Assembly (NCBI RefSeq): GCF_002127325.2
Contig: NC_035448.2
Span: 113,671,660-113,735,659 of the forward strand
Length of the DNA stretch: 64,000 nucleotides
Direction of reading: 5' to 3'
Origin: Helianthus annuus
Lineage: Eukaryota > Streptophyta > Magnoliopsida > Asterales > Asteraceae
Made by a program: the position numbers and the translations under genes. Below, piece after piece: positions 1 through 9,942 of this stretch. The notes beneath the pieces were generated by a model, which saw only the letters and a program-made list of their open reading frames with translations, was not told the origin of the DNA and searched no databases. Numbering within the stretch: position 1 is the first letter of the stretch; each line of letters starts with the position of its first letter.

Positions 1-2082
1 AGAAGAAGCTGGAGTTGATCCTGAGGCTGAAAAGCTAATCAAGAAGAATGCTTTGAAGAGGTCTCGCGTGGAGACGAAGTCCGAATCCTCCCCCGCCGCG
101 AAGAAGGTTGTCGTTGGCAAGCCTGCTATCTGGAAGAAGGGGGATTTAAGGGACATGTAAATGGAGGTCTCGCCTGGTAAGTATTGTCACACTTGATTTG
201 TGTTCTCTTTTTTGCCTTTGTCATTTGCTGTTAACAGGTTCCTTTTCTCTTTTGTGTCTTTAATTGTAGAGATGTCGAAGAACCGATCGCGCGGCCAAAA
301 CCTACTGTTCATCCCCCCAACACTGCTTTTGAGAAGAAAGGAGCTAAGTCTTCTAAAGCTAAAAAATGCCTATTGATATTACTCCGGATATCGAGAAGGA
401 TCCGAAGGTTGTCATGATTACTTGGCTCTGAGAAGCCGATCGCGTAGCAAGCACCCCTCATTCAAAATGAAAAATATTGCATCAACTGCTGGGGGTTCCA
501 CTGGTGAGACTCGTGAAGAAGAACATGTTGGAGCTCACCGTGTTGCTGGTGAGGGTGCGGGTGGATCGGGCGCGGTCACAGGGAAAAGTACTTCAGGGAA
601 GAAACCAAGGCAACTGTCACCGATTCGCGTCGAAGATACGTTAGGCGATATTTATTATAAGACATATGACGACGATAGTCGCGCTAATGAACCTCACGCC
701 CCTGTGTGGAATTTGAAGCAGAGTGACACTTTCTCTGAGTTCAGGGCGTGTAAGGAGTGGATGATGGGGGCTTCCCCCAGGTGAATTTTGGCATCAGAAG
801 GAGCGTGGGCACGATAGTTTATATCGCTCATATGTTTAGGCCCAAACCAATGCTACTTCTGCTGGTCATCAAATTGCTCGAGAATGCCGTACCATGTATC
901 TCGAGTGCGCTGCCTGGGATAGACATCGTGAGCGATTGGCTGCTGAAGCCAAACTTTTTGAGCAGGAACAAGTTAAGCTTCAGGAGGAAAAGGCTGCCTT
1001 TGAAAAGGAGAAGAAATCAGAGGAATGGGGCCTTCAGGGGTTAAAAAAGAAACTTGAAGCTAGCAAAGACCTCCTTGCTAAAGAGCGTCGTAATTGGCGT
1101 GTGGCATGCAATAATGAAAACAAGAAAATGTTTATCGCGTGAACCAAGATTACAAATCTTGAGGCACAAGTAGAAGGCTTGAAGAAATATGAGGCAAATT
1201 TCAAGGCTAAATATGAGGAAGCCAGGTCACACCGAGAGCGTGTCGAGGTCTTATAGGCTAGCACCCTTTCTGTTTTTGTATGCAACTAAGTTGAAAAAAC
1301 ATCTAACATGTTTGTCTTCTTTGATGAGATTGCAGGTTGACTTGTCAGCGCAGATCGTCAGCAAAGATCGGGATCTGGTTGGCAAGGATGTCGAAATGGC
1401 CAAACTTCGGTTGCGCGAGGCGCGAGAAGGCCTGGAAACGGAGAAGAAAAACTTAGAGGCTGAGAGGTAGAAAACCGATTTCTTGGAGATCGAATTGACC
1501 GCAGATAGAGTCAAGTCTGAGACTGCAGAGGAGGCGCGCAAGGTTAGCCTTGCGGCTTTTAACATGCCTCAGGAAAACTATGTCAAGGTTCTCTCGACGG
1601 TGGAGCCTCTTGTTTCTGATCGTGAATGGATGCAGAATTTTGGCATTGCGCATGTAAGTGCCTCTTTCTTCTTTCTTGTTGTTGTTTCTTAACCGCTGAC
1701 TTACTTGTTTTTTTCCTCTGTGTAGATTGCCAACTTTATCTTGAATGCCATGGAGCTTGGTAAGGCAGTGGCTGCGCTGACAATGGCTGCGCGGGCAGCA
1801 GGCCATTGTGCTGGATACCCTGAGTGTGCCAGACATGTTGAAGAAGCACTTCATCAAAACTTTGGTGTGCGCCGCTGTTCTGCTGGTGAAGGGGGTGAAC
1901 ATGAGTTGTGCAAGGCTGAGGAGAACTATAATAGCCTATTTATACATGTATTGGACATAATTACTGAAGCCTTGAAACATGAAGACTACGTCGCGCGCTT
2001 GAAATCTTTCTTTGAGCCGCCAGAGACAGTGGAGTTGTCTGATGAGGAGGATGATGCTGATAATGCCGAAGGCGAGGAGTGA
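1..2082 (+). pseudogene. Antisense accessory ORF of Tat-like element (C-terminal part), coiled-coil protein with introns
   Basis: The product is a long charged coiled coil of the kind found after the 'transposase (putative) gypsy type' domain in plant Tat elements; no biochemical function is known. The coding trace runs through 2-176, 422-784, about 894-1236, 1337-1653 and 1726-2079. Clear GT-AG introns are visible at 177-269 (GTAAGT donor) and 1654-1725 (GTAAGT donor, TGTGTAG acceptor), and a weaker one ends with ATTGCAG at 1336. Residues encoded at 900-1230 are Lys/Glu heptad-like; the end is acidic (LSDEEDDADNAEGEE). A nonsense codon at 158-160, others at 1140 and 1468, and a frameshift near 780 show decay. 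It lies antisense to the gag at 2597-4188. The N-terminal globular domain is off the left edge. Confidence 0.65.
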
Positions 2083-2596
2083 AGGTTAAATGTGGCATAT
2101 AGGACTTTGCTTTTAGGGCGTTTGATGTCTTGTAATTTTTTTCCTTTTTACATGTGTAACCTTTGTGCGGTTGCGCCTATCAATGGAACAAACTTTTTGT
2201 CCTTTGTTGTCAAATTATAATTATTGAATGTCTCAGCAACTTCGTCAAAGGAACGCAAATGAATGTAAGTGACTCATGTTTGAACATTATCGCCCGATTC
2301 CGTGCTGTGTTCATGGGAACCTTGGAGGCTTAGTTCATGAGCTCGTAATTTACTGAAGTTTTTTTGCGCGTAATAGAAGTTGAAGATGCATTTGTAATTT
2401 GTAAATACTATAGGAAATAACAAGGAAAAAGTATGTAAAGAACACTCGTAATAGTAAACTTGCTAGGCGCACAACCCATGCTTACAATGGTGATGCATTT
2501 CATATAACACTTTTCTCCGTTGCCTTGTGTCCTAAGTAGATAAATGTAATCGTCCGATGAACGTATGTAATACGCCCCTTGTCGGCCTCAGAGCTT
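2083..2596. other. Spacer between antisense ORF and gag; site of the missing pol
   Basis: The stretch is AT-rich with no coding potential that I can support on either strand. It holds the 3' flank of the plus-strand antisense ORF and the end of the minus-strand gag region. A complete Tat element would have roughly 3.5 kb of pol here. Confidence 0.55.
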
Positions 2597-4188
2597 TCAT
2601 TGCCATGGATGACACTTCTTGAATGTACCATCTGAAAACGCTAACTGCTGTCGAGCGTGATGGGTTTTTGGTTTTATCCGGGATAACCATCTAAAACACT
2701 GACTGCTATCGAGCGTGATGATCTCGCCGGTGTTTATTTTTTGGGGTGTTGTGGTGAAACCATCGATCACCCATTGGTCCTCTGGATCTTTTTGGTGTCC
2801 TTGCGCACATTCTTCATGAGGTGCTCCAGCTTGCCATTCTTTAGAGCCTTCTCGATTTCCATGCGTAGGTGGATGCAGTCGTCGGCCAGGTGCCCGGGTC
2901 CTTGTGGAACTCATAAATCAGGCTAAGGGCTTGCCCTTTCTTGCTGCGCATCGGGGGGTGGATCCTTGAGGTCTAGCTTCTCCATGTTAAGAACCTTAAG
3001 GGGTGTCTTGGTTAATGGAATCCATTGTTTCTCCTGATGTCCACCCTTGTCTACCTTCGTGTACCTTGCCTTGTCGATCGTGGCATGGGCATCTTCGCCA
3101 CGTCGGTGTCTGTCTTCACCGCGTGTCTTGCTTGAACTCCAGTCGGAGTGCCTCTTCCTCTTATCGCGCCTGCTTGAATCGCGTGAGTAGTCCTTGGAGT
3201 ATTGATCCATTGAGCAATGGCCAGATCTGGACCCAGTTAGGGTTTCTTCCGTCTGCGTGACTATCTTCGCTGCTTCCATGAGCTTGTCCCATTCTTTTGG
3301 CATAATGTCCCTTCCGATGATAGTCCTGATTAGACTATCACAAAGTATGGCCTTCTTGAAGTGGGCGCGCATGAGGTCTTCGTTGACCCCTCCTATCTCC
3401 AAACACTCCTTGTTGAAGTGAGTGGTGAAGTCTTCCAATCCTTCTCATTCGTGCCTCCAGATATCCATTACCTCGGAGGTGTCGCGCTTGTATCTTCTCT
3501 GCTGGCTAAAGTGAGCCAGGAATTTCTCTTGCAGATCTGTCCATGACTTGATTCTCCCTGATGGGAGGCTGTCGAACCATGCCCATATAGCCCCTGTGAG
3601 GGTTTGCACGAAAAGGTGTCCACCTTCCTACGACTCCAACACTTGTAAAAAATGAATATGGTCATTTGGGTCAGTAAGGCCGTTAAACTTACCTACAGCT
3701 TGTGGAAGCTTGGCCTTTTCCAATGGCTCGAGTGCGATCTCGCGGATAAACTTCGACTTTTTGGTAGCTGTTGCAGGTATGTAGACCAGGGTATAATCAT
3801 GTTCAGCCGACGGGTTGTATGCTATGCGCGACTGTGGCTTGTAAGCTTCATGATTCTTCTGAAGTTTGCTAAAAATCGAGGACTCCTGTTGCTTGTATGT
3901 AGAGTCCTCCTCTTCTGTGTTGTAACCCCACTCATTGTTTATATTGCGCGGTCCCAACCGTCTGCTCAACGGAGGTTTCCATAGATTGGTGTGATAGTTA
4001 CTCTCTGTTTCTCCATACGTGTCGCACATATCGCGCACGCTCTGTCTTCTCAGAGAAGACGATTTTTCATGTTGTTGACTCCGCGCATGTGCATGTTGTG
4101 GATTTGGGCTTTTCGCTGGTCGGGGAGCAGGAGTTACGAATGCTGATGGCTGTGTCTGCGCTTGGAGCATCGCTTGATGTGCGCTCAA
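2597..4188 (-). pseudogene. Ty3/gypsy gag (Tat type), decayed
   Basis: Gag forms the virus-like particle and binds element RNA. On the minus strand a possible start lies at 4188 (MSAHQAMLQAQT), followed by a Gln/Ser-rich N terminus. Next comes the retrotransposon gag domain, entered through KLPQAVGKFNGLTDPNDHI (about 3700) and continuing in shifted frames through a tract matching 'WFDSLP..I.SW.DL...F' to EDFTTHFNKECLEIGGV (from about 3430). The tail is Arg/Asp-rich. A zinc-knuckle-like stretch (EFHKDPG, then histidine and cysteine residues around 2900) is broken by a one-base loss. At least three frameshifts and several stops separate the pieces. It is the only structural gene left in this derivative. 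Confidence 0.75.
2627..2720. repeat. Imperfect direct repeat, two copies of about 36 bp
   Basis: Two similar stretches starting near 2627 and 2686 share ACCATCT, AACTGCTGTCGAGCGTGATG (second copy GACTGCTATCGAGCGTGATG) and similar spacing. They lie at the 3' end of the minus-strand gag, next to the deleted pol, and may mark a recombination or slippage event. Confidence 0.6.
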
Positions 4189-4555
4189 CTGCGCGTAGAT
4201 GAGGTTGAGTGTCGCTTGGGACTTTGCATACTAGGAGGCCAGAGTTTCTCCTTCAGGTATCCCTAATAGCGCAGAGATGTTTGATGGTGCTGGCGTTGAC
4301 GGACAAGCATCGTGACTTGTTGGGGTAACTATGTGAGCAGTGCGGACACCACTCGCACGGATTCCCCCAACGTTTGTATCTTCTCCCTCAGTAGACTCGT
4401 CCTTAGGTAGGCTTTAGACATGCACGACGTTCTCCGTTGTACCCGCGTGAGAGCGTGCACCAAATGGTGGAAAGGGAATTCCCTGATCAGCCAGCCATTG
4501 ATCGAGAGAAGCAAGAACAACTCAGAAAAAGAAGATGAAAGTGATCGTAAAAAAT
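4189..4555 (-). other. 5' leader of the minus-strand Tat-like element
   Basis: This untranslated stretch lies between PBS and gag start on the minus strand. An open stretch at 4329-4568 on the same strand overlaps the PBS and has no recognisable domain, so I do not call it a gene. Confidence 0.5.
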
Positions 4556-4568
4556 CGGTGGGCGCCAA
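4551..4568 (-). promoter_or_regulatory. Primer binding site (minus strand)
   Basis: On the minus strand the sequence directly after the LTR end is TTGGCGCCCACCG. The same TTGGCGCCCAC core follows the LTRs at 5831 and 62761. A tRNA 3' end would pair here to prime minus-strand DNA synthesis; I cannot assign the tRNA with certainty. Confidence 0.7.
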
Positions 4569-4743
4569 TGAAGAAACACCAAACTAAACTGGTGATTAGT
4601 TTGTGGTATGTGCCTCAACAAATAAAGTTAATCTTCTTTGTCTTCTCCAATGTTGGAAAAGCTACCAAATTGATGTGTTAAGGGTATGGTCTTGCGCGCG
4701 ACCTGATTAGTCAACGCATATTTGGGACCATACCCCTTCATCA
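4569..4743 (-). repeat. 5' LTR of the minus-strand Tat-like element (short, about 175 bp)
   Basis: On the minus strand this begins TGATGAAGGGGTATGG and ends TTTCTTCA immediately before the PBS, giving TG...CA ends. The start resembles that of the Tat LTRs at 5194 and 62152 (TGATGACGGGG, TGATGACGTGGG). An alternative edge at 4748 (TGTCATGATG) is possible. The length is short compared with the 600-bp LTRs of the other Tat elements here. The distal LTR is off the window. Confidence 0.5.
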
Positions 4744-5188
4744 TGACACCCCTTACATTGGCTTAATGGCAATTACACCATCAAGTTCTAAATGTGGAAG
4801 GGTTACAAACACCCAATCTATATAGAAGATGAATATTACGAATGTCTGCAAGCTTTTAGTTTGGGACACATTAATAGGCTTCATCCATTGTTCTCATGCA
4901 TGCATAGCTAGGTAGCTCTTCTAGCCAATATGAACCTTGCCATTAACTATATAAAAAGAAATATTATAGAGAGTTAATGACACATTCATGCGGCAAATGC
5001 AAGGTACAAACTTGGTTCTTGATTTGGTCATAACCATCTGTCACCCTAAAACGTTTTCATAATAAACCAGATTTTCTAAACACGTAAAAAATGATAATAA
5101 CATTAATAATAGCAATAGGAAAACATCATGAAGTTGTAATAATTGTATACGAATTAATTTTTTTTTGATATATACTGTTGGCTAGTTA
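4744..5188. other. Intergenic DNA between two Tat elements
   Basis: AT-rich sequence with no coding or repeat structure I can support. It ends at the target site ATGTA (5189-5193) of the next element and resumes at 42600. Confidence 0.6.
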
Positions 5189-5193
5189 ATGTA

Positions 5194-5828
5194 TGATGAC
5201 GGGGGTAGCTCAGATCTCACAAAATGACTAAAACATGTACTAGCTTAAAAGGTTAAAAGGTTGAAAGCTTCATAACCCGAGAACTATGATGAACAGCAAA
5301 AAAGAACGTGCACAGTAATATGTCACTTCACTGAATGCCTAACCACTCTCTTACAGCCGCAAAGGCAGAGCACAAGCGCAAGAAGCTCTCTTTTACCCGC
5401 AGGTCCAAACCCTTCAACCCCTAAATGGGTAAGTCTCCCACTCCGAGCCAAGTTCACTAGTCCAAGGTTTCCCCTTTGAGAAATCTCATTCCTTATAAGA
5501 AGCAGACCATGGCAAACATTGAGACCACTCCGGAATCGGCAGAAGTTGCACCAACTCTCCGATTCTTCTTCTCCCTCTTGAGAGCTTACTTTATGCTTGC
5601 TTCTCATCTTCACTTCAAAAATACTTTTCCTTCCTCTACCATATTCTCGGCTGGTTCCTTATCAGCTTAGAATATAAGGCAGAATAACAAAAACACTAGT
5701 GAACCTCTCTCCACGTCTTGCAAACGTGGGGGGACCCCACAACCTGCGTTAGGCAAACCTGAACCCTCCATGTTTTTTACCAAACCAGACTTATCACTAT
5801 CATTGGTCTTGTATGTGTTGCATCAACA
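5194..5828 (+). repeat. 5' LTR of outer Tat element
   Basis: 635 bp, beginning TGATGACGGGGG and ending GTTGCATCAACA. It matches 41963-42594 along its length with scattered substitutions and small indels, and resembles 62152-62758 more distantly. The LTR should carry the promoter and polyadenylation signal; I see no convincing TATA box. Confidence 0.93.
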
Positions 5829-5830
5829 AG

Positions 5831-5849
5831 TTGGCGCCCACCGTGGGGC
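5831..5849 (+). promoter_or_regulatory. Primer binding site of outer Tat element
   Basis: TTGGCGCCCACCGTGGGGC starts two bases after the LTR end. The same layout is seen at 62761. It is the expected tRNA-primer site for minus-strand synthesis. Confidence 0.8.
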
Positions 5850-5907
5850 TACGCCGCTTATTTTATTCGAAAGACCAGTAGTGTAGCTCCATTCTCTCAA
5901 AATCATC

Positions 5908-6012
5908 ATGTCAGAAAGTGAATCTCCCGGGGAAGTTAATCAGGTGTCATGTACTCCTACACCTAACACTAGCCAAATGTCGCCGGCTGTGTCCACACCC
6001 ATCTCCATCTCC
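5908..6012 (+). pseudogene. Outer Tat gag, N-terminal fragment (5' of nested insertion)
   Basis: The ATG at 5908 opens MSESESPGEVNQV, nearly the same as MSESESSGKVNQVP at 62837 in the second family copy, which supports this start. The frame runs 35 codons to 6012, where the chromovirus is inserted. Gag resumes at 33181 after the duplicated TCTCC. This is the N-terminal low-complexity part of Gag, upstream of the capsid domain. Confidence 0.8.
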
Positions 6013-7050
6013 TGTGACAAATGGCAAAATTCCGGCAATTCCGTACAACCAGAACAACTATTTCAATTTTTATTTTCGCGTATACGACTTGATTTTAATT
6101 AATTAAAGTATTAAAAGTCTAGGAATTACAAAAATCATAGTGAATTATGATAATGAATCTGTTTCGATTAGAAACAATATCCTAGACTAACAATAGGAAC
6201 GCGAATAAATGATACTTGTCAGTACTAGTCGTGGTACAGTCTGACACAATGAAAACAAGACATACAGTTATATCTACACTAATATTCTATAAAAAAAATC
6301 TTTGTCCAAAAATAATATGTGCCTTATTATTTACAAAATTCCAATTAAAAACCAAATTGCCCCAGTCCGCAGAAAAATACAGCAATCCTGCGGAAATATA
6401 CAGCATTCCGCAGAACGAAACAATAACTGTCCGAAAAACCCAAAAATAAATATTATTTGACATAAATAATATAATGGGTATTAAAAACGAGACAAAATCC
6501 GCAATCGAATCTTATCCCGTTAAGCTGCACGGCTAGTTCAGTAAACTGCCAGTTAGCAAAGCCGGTACCGGAACCTTGTCAAAAATAATAAAATTTTTAG
6601 TCCAAAAAGTTGGATTTATTATTTGGATAATAAAACAAGTGTAGAAATAATTTTTTTATGTATTTATCTAAACGAAACACGATGTCAGTATTTAACCCGG
6701 TACAGGACCCGAATCGACTTTTTCACCCGAATTACATACTAAAAACTAGATTTATCTAGTGTCACACTACTTTAAAATATTAGAGCTTAAAACCTTGTAG
6801 ATATTTTTATATAAATTATCAAAGTTTATGAAGGTGTATATATTAATTAAGTTTTATTAAAAAAAAAATACAAAACCCCTTTTTGCTCCATGCTTATAGT
6901 GGGTCCCCCACTTGCCACCTATTTTCAAATTGTTGTGTTGGGAACTTGAGAAGGATGATTAGTGTACTTAGGGAAACTAAACTCTTCTCCAACACTCCAC
7001 CTTTACATCCATTATTCTCAAACCCATCAAACATTACAACTTCCTATACT

Positions 7051-7068
7051 CTCTCTCTCTCTATAAAA
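7051..7068 (+). promoter_or_regulatory. LTR core promoter: CT microsatellite plus TATA box
   Basis: A (CT)n run is followed directly by TATAAAA at 7062-7068. A pyrimidine patch next to a TATA box is typical of plant core promoters. Transcription would start roughly 30 bp downstream. In the 3' LTR the equivalent place (about 30271-30293) has a longer CT run and reads CTCTAAAATC, so the TATA box is lost there. Confidence 0.55.
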
Positions 7069-8569
7069 TCGTTTGAACCAAGCACACCACCATCTTCACA
7101 TTTTCAAAATTCAAACACTAGAGATTATTGCAAGTATGGAGGTCCATGGATGAATCAAACTACCATGATGCTTAGAAAACCTAGTTGGAGCCATTTTGGT
7201 GGAACTTGAAGCCTAAAATCATCAAGATTTCTTATCATCATCTTTGTTTCTTTGCAAAAATTGTAAGAATAACATACTAACTTCATTTTAATTTTTGATT
7301 TCTTTTACAAGTTCATCATAAACTCACTTGAAAAATAAAAAGAAACAACTAAAAATCATTATTTTTAGTCACGCTTTTTCTATGATTAAGAGATGAACTT
7401 GTAGAAATCAAGCCTAATAAATTTGAATCTTGGTTATTTTTACTCAAAAATATGACCTACATACATGCATGTAGGATCAACCAAGATCCATCAACAAAGT
7501 GATGAACATGAATTTTTTTATGAACATGCATGCTAGTAAAATGCAAGAAAACATTTAAAACCAAGAAAATAAATTTTTGAAATATTTCTTGAATAAAGTT
7601 TCCATTTCTGGAAAGGATCAAAATCAAGAAAAATGTTGGTAGTAAACGTTTTGAATACATATTTATGCTCCAAATGACCTTGTAAGACATCTAGAACATG
7701 AGTTTTTCATAAAATCTCGTTCTACAAATTTTTGGCAAAAATAAGGAATAAAGCTTCCTTTTTGGGAAAGTTAAGAACAATATCATGTTCATGCTACTTA
7801 TGTTGACAAATTTTGATAGATATTGATACTTGATGGTGTTTTGTATTGAAATAATTTGAAAACAAGTTTTGTATAAACTTGGGGAAAAATCCATATTACA
7901 AACAAAACTATGGCAAAATTTTTATAAATTTTGTTATGTATTAAAAGTTGTTAAACAAAGAAGTTTGTGACTAAAACAATTATTTGAGGTCTTTAAACAT
8001 GGTTAAACAAATTTTGGACAAAGATATAAATCCATGTTTTATAAAAAGATTTCTAAATAAAAATGACAAGTATATATATATTTTTTTTAATAAAATGTGC
8101 ACTTACAAAAATATTCATCAAGTATCATAGGTTTATATATTTTAATGTGTACATCATATGTTAGTACTAGTAGGAACAAATGCAAAATTATTACACATCC
8201 ACAAAAATTACCAAAATTATATATATATGAACTTGAATAACGAAATAAAATGTCCATCCTTGGACACAAAAACACAAATGGACAAATTCGGACACTAATG
8301 GACTATATGGACTTTTGGACAACTAAAACGGCACAAACAAAGCAAATGGTAAAACGTGACGGACGACACAATCGAGACAAACGATGCGAATAAATAAAAC
8401 CAACAAGTAGTAAATGACTATAACCAAATACGAGCCGTCACACAAGTTTATGTACTAAAAAGATTCAACTATGGCATAAATAATGATTTTTATAAAAAAA
8501 TAGATTTTTGTAAAAATACAAGTATTACTATTATTATTTTTTACTAGCCCAAAATTTTGTATTTTGAAA

Positions 8570-8900
8570 AGTAGTCCATAAATTAAAAATTGGGCTAATG
8601 CCCATTTCTCATAAATAAAATTTAGGCTAGGCCCACTTTTATAAAACGATGGACTAAAAATATATTTTTAGTCAAATTTGGGCTAAAGCCTACTTTACAA
8701 AGTATTTGGGCTAAAAAAAACCCAGTCTTTACAATTATTATGGACTAGATATATTATTTTAGAAAACAATATGGGCTAGGCCCATTCTTACACAAATTAT
8801 TTGGGCTACTTTTATAAAATGTTTTGGGCTAAGGCCCACTCTGACAAATTAATTTGGGCTTGACCCATTTTTAAACAAAGTTATTTGGGCTAGGCCTATA
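8570..8900 (+). repeat. Dispersed TGGGCY / GGCCCA motif array in the LTR
   Basis: About eight to ten short blocks built on TTGGGCTA...GGCCCA recur at intervals of roughly 30-60 bp, several forming the near-palindrome GGGCTAGGCCCA. The same array is present in the 3' LTR at about 31770-32145. TGGGCY is the known 'site II' element bound by TCP-type plant transcription factors; function here is inference. Confidence 0.6.
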
Positions 8901-9928
8901 AGCACCAAGTATCCAAAATGGACTTAAATTATAAAACATAAATTAAGCCCATTCAAACACAAAGCAAATAGAATAAATATATATACAAGGAAGTTATATG
9001 TATACGAAAACACAAAAACAAAATACAAGATAGAATATTTGTACGATAAATATAAACCTAAGTGTCTAACTAGATTAGAACACTTGTAAGTCGAGAATCG
9101 AACCACGAACAAGGAATCGAATAGAGATTTGCACGGAATGCAAATCCGTGAGTTCATGCTTCCCCTTTTACTTTGAATGTTTATAGTTTTAAACTTCGGG
9201 GATGTATACATGTTACCAATAGTATGATAATACGATGAAACTATTTTGATCACATGCGGATAGGTGTTTAAAATAAAGGGACCATTAATGAATAAACAAA
9301 TACCGAGGAACAAACGAATAGATCTATTTGGGTTTTGGCAAGCCCCACTCTTAACGACAACGATAACCACGATCGTCAAGAGTGCCTTTGTGTCCAAACT
9401 AGTGTCTTTGACACACACGATAAATTGTCAAGGTTTGGTTGCCTCCTATTCGGCATACATATTAGTGTCCTTGCAACACACTAATGATCATACAATTTTT
9501 TTATCATACTATACAAAAATGAATTTTATTACTTCAAATATTTTGGAGACTCATTTGATGCGAAAACAAAATAACATGAATTCACTCAACTTTTGTTGAC
9601 GTTTTCGAAATTAACATGTATTACAGGAGATTAGTGGACGGCTTTGGAAAAATATGTTCAAGTGGTTATCAAGAACGCAAGCTTTTGTGATGTCATCCAT
9701 TTTTGGTTGTTATGTTTTGAACTTTGAATAATGTAGTTAAAGTTGTTGTTGTTTCAAATTTCAAACAAGACATATGTAATGTAAATTATGGTTTCGAATC
9801 AAATGTATGGATGAACATCTTTTGTGTTTCAAATATGTTGTTTACTCGATTGATTGTAACGATTGCCGCTCTCGTCACACCTCGCCAATACGCTTCCGCA
9901 CAAACCGAAAATCGGGGTGTGACAGACC

Positions 9929-9942
9929 TAGTATCAGAGCAT
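9929..9942 (+). promoter_or_regulatory. Primer binding site of old chromovirus
   Basis: TAGTATCAGAGC at 9929-9940 differs by one base from the TGGTATCAGAGC complementary to plant initiator tRNA-Met. It lies five bases after the LTR end at 9924. Confidence 0.75.

Larger units (their letters stand above)
1..4743 (-). mobile_element. Tat-like Ty3/gypsy element, pol-less derivative, left-truncated by window
   Basis: Read on the minus strand the order is LTR (4743-4569), PBS (from 4568 down), leader, gag (4188-2597), about 500 bp without coding, then an ORF on the opposite (plus) strand (2082-1). Autonomous Tat elements have pol between gag and an antisense accessory ORF. Here no protease, RT, RNase H or integrase motif is visible between gag and the antisense ORF, so this looks like an internal deletion derivative. 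The distal LTR lies off the left edge, so the target-site duplication cannot be tested. Lineage is inferred from the gag type, the GGCGCC-containing PBS and the antisense ORF. Confidence 0.7.
6013..9924 (+). repeat. 5' LTR of old chromovirus (3.9 kb)
   Basis: Starts TGTGACAAATGG and ends GGGGTGTGACA. The 3' LTR is 16380-17256 plus 30091-33175, interrupted by the copia element. A TATA box sits at 7062-7068. An array of TGGGCY-type motifs lies at 8570-8900. Open stretches on the minus strand (for example 8924-9418) also occur in the other LTR but show no domain. Confidence 0.93.

Noticed and set aside
8924..9418. 164-codon minus-strand open frame, also open at 32172-32666
   Set aside because: It is present in both copies only because the two are LTRs of one element; composition is low-complexity, with no domain, start context or codon bias.
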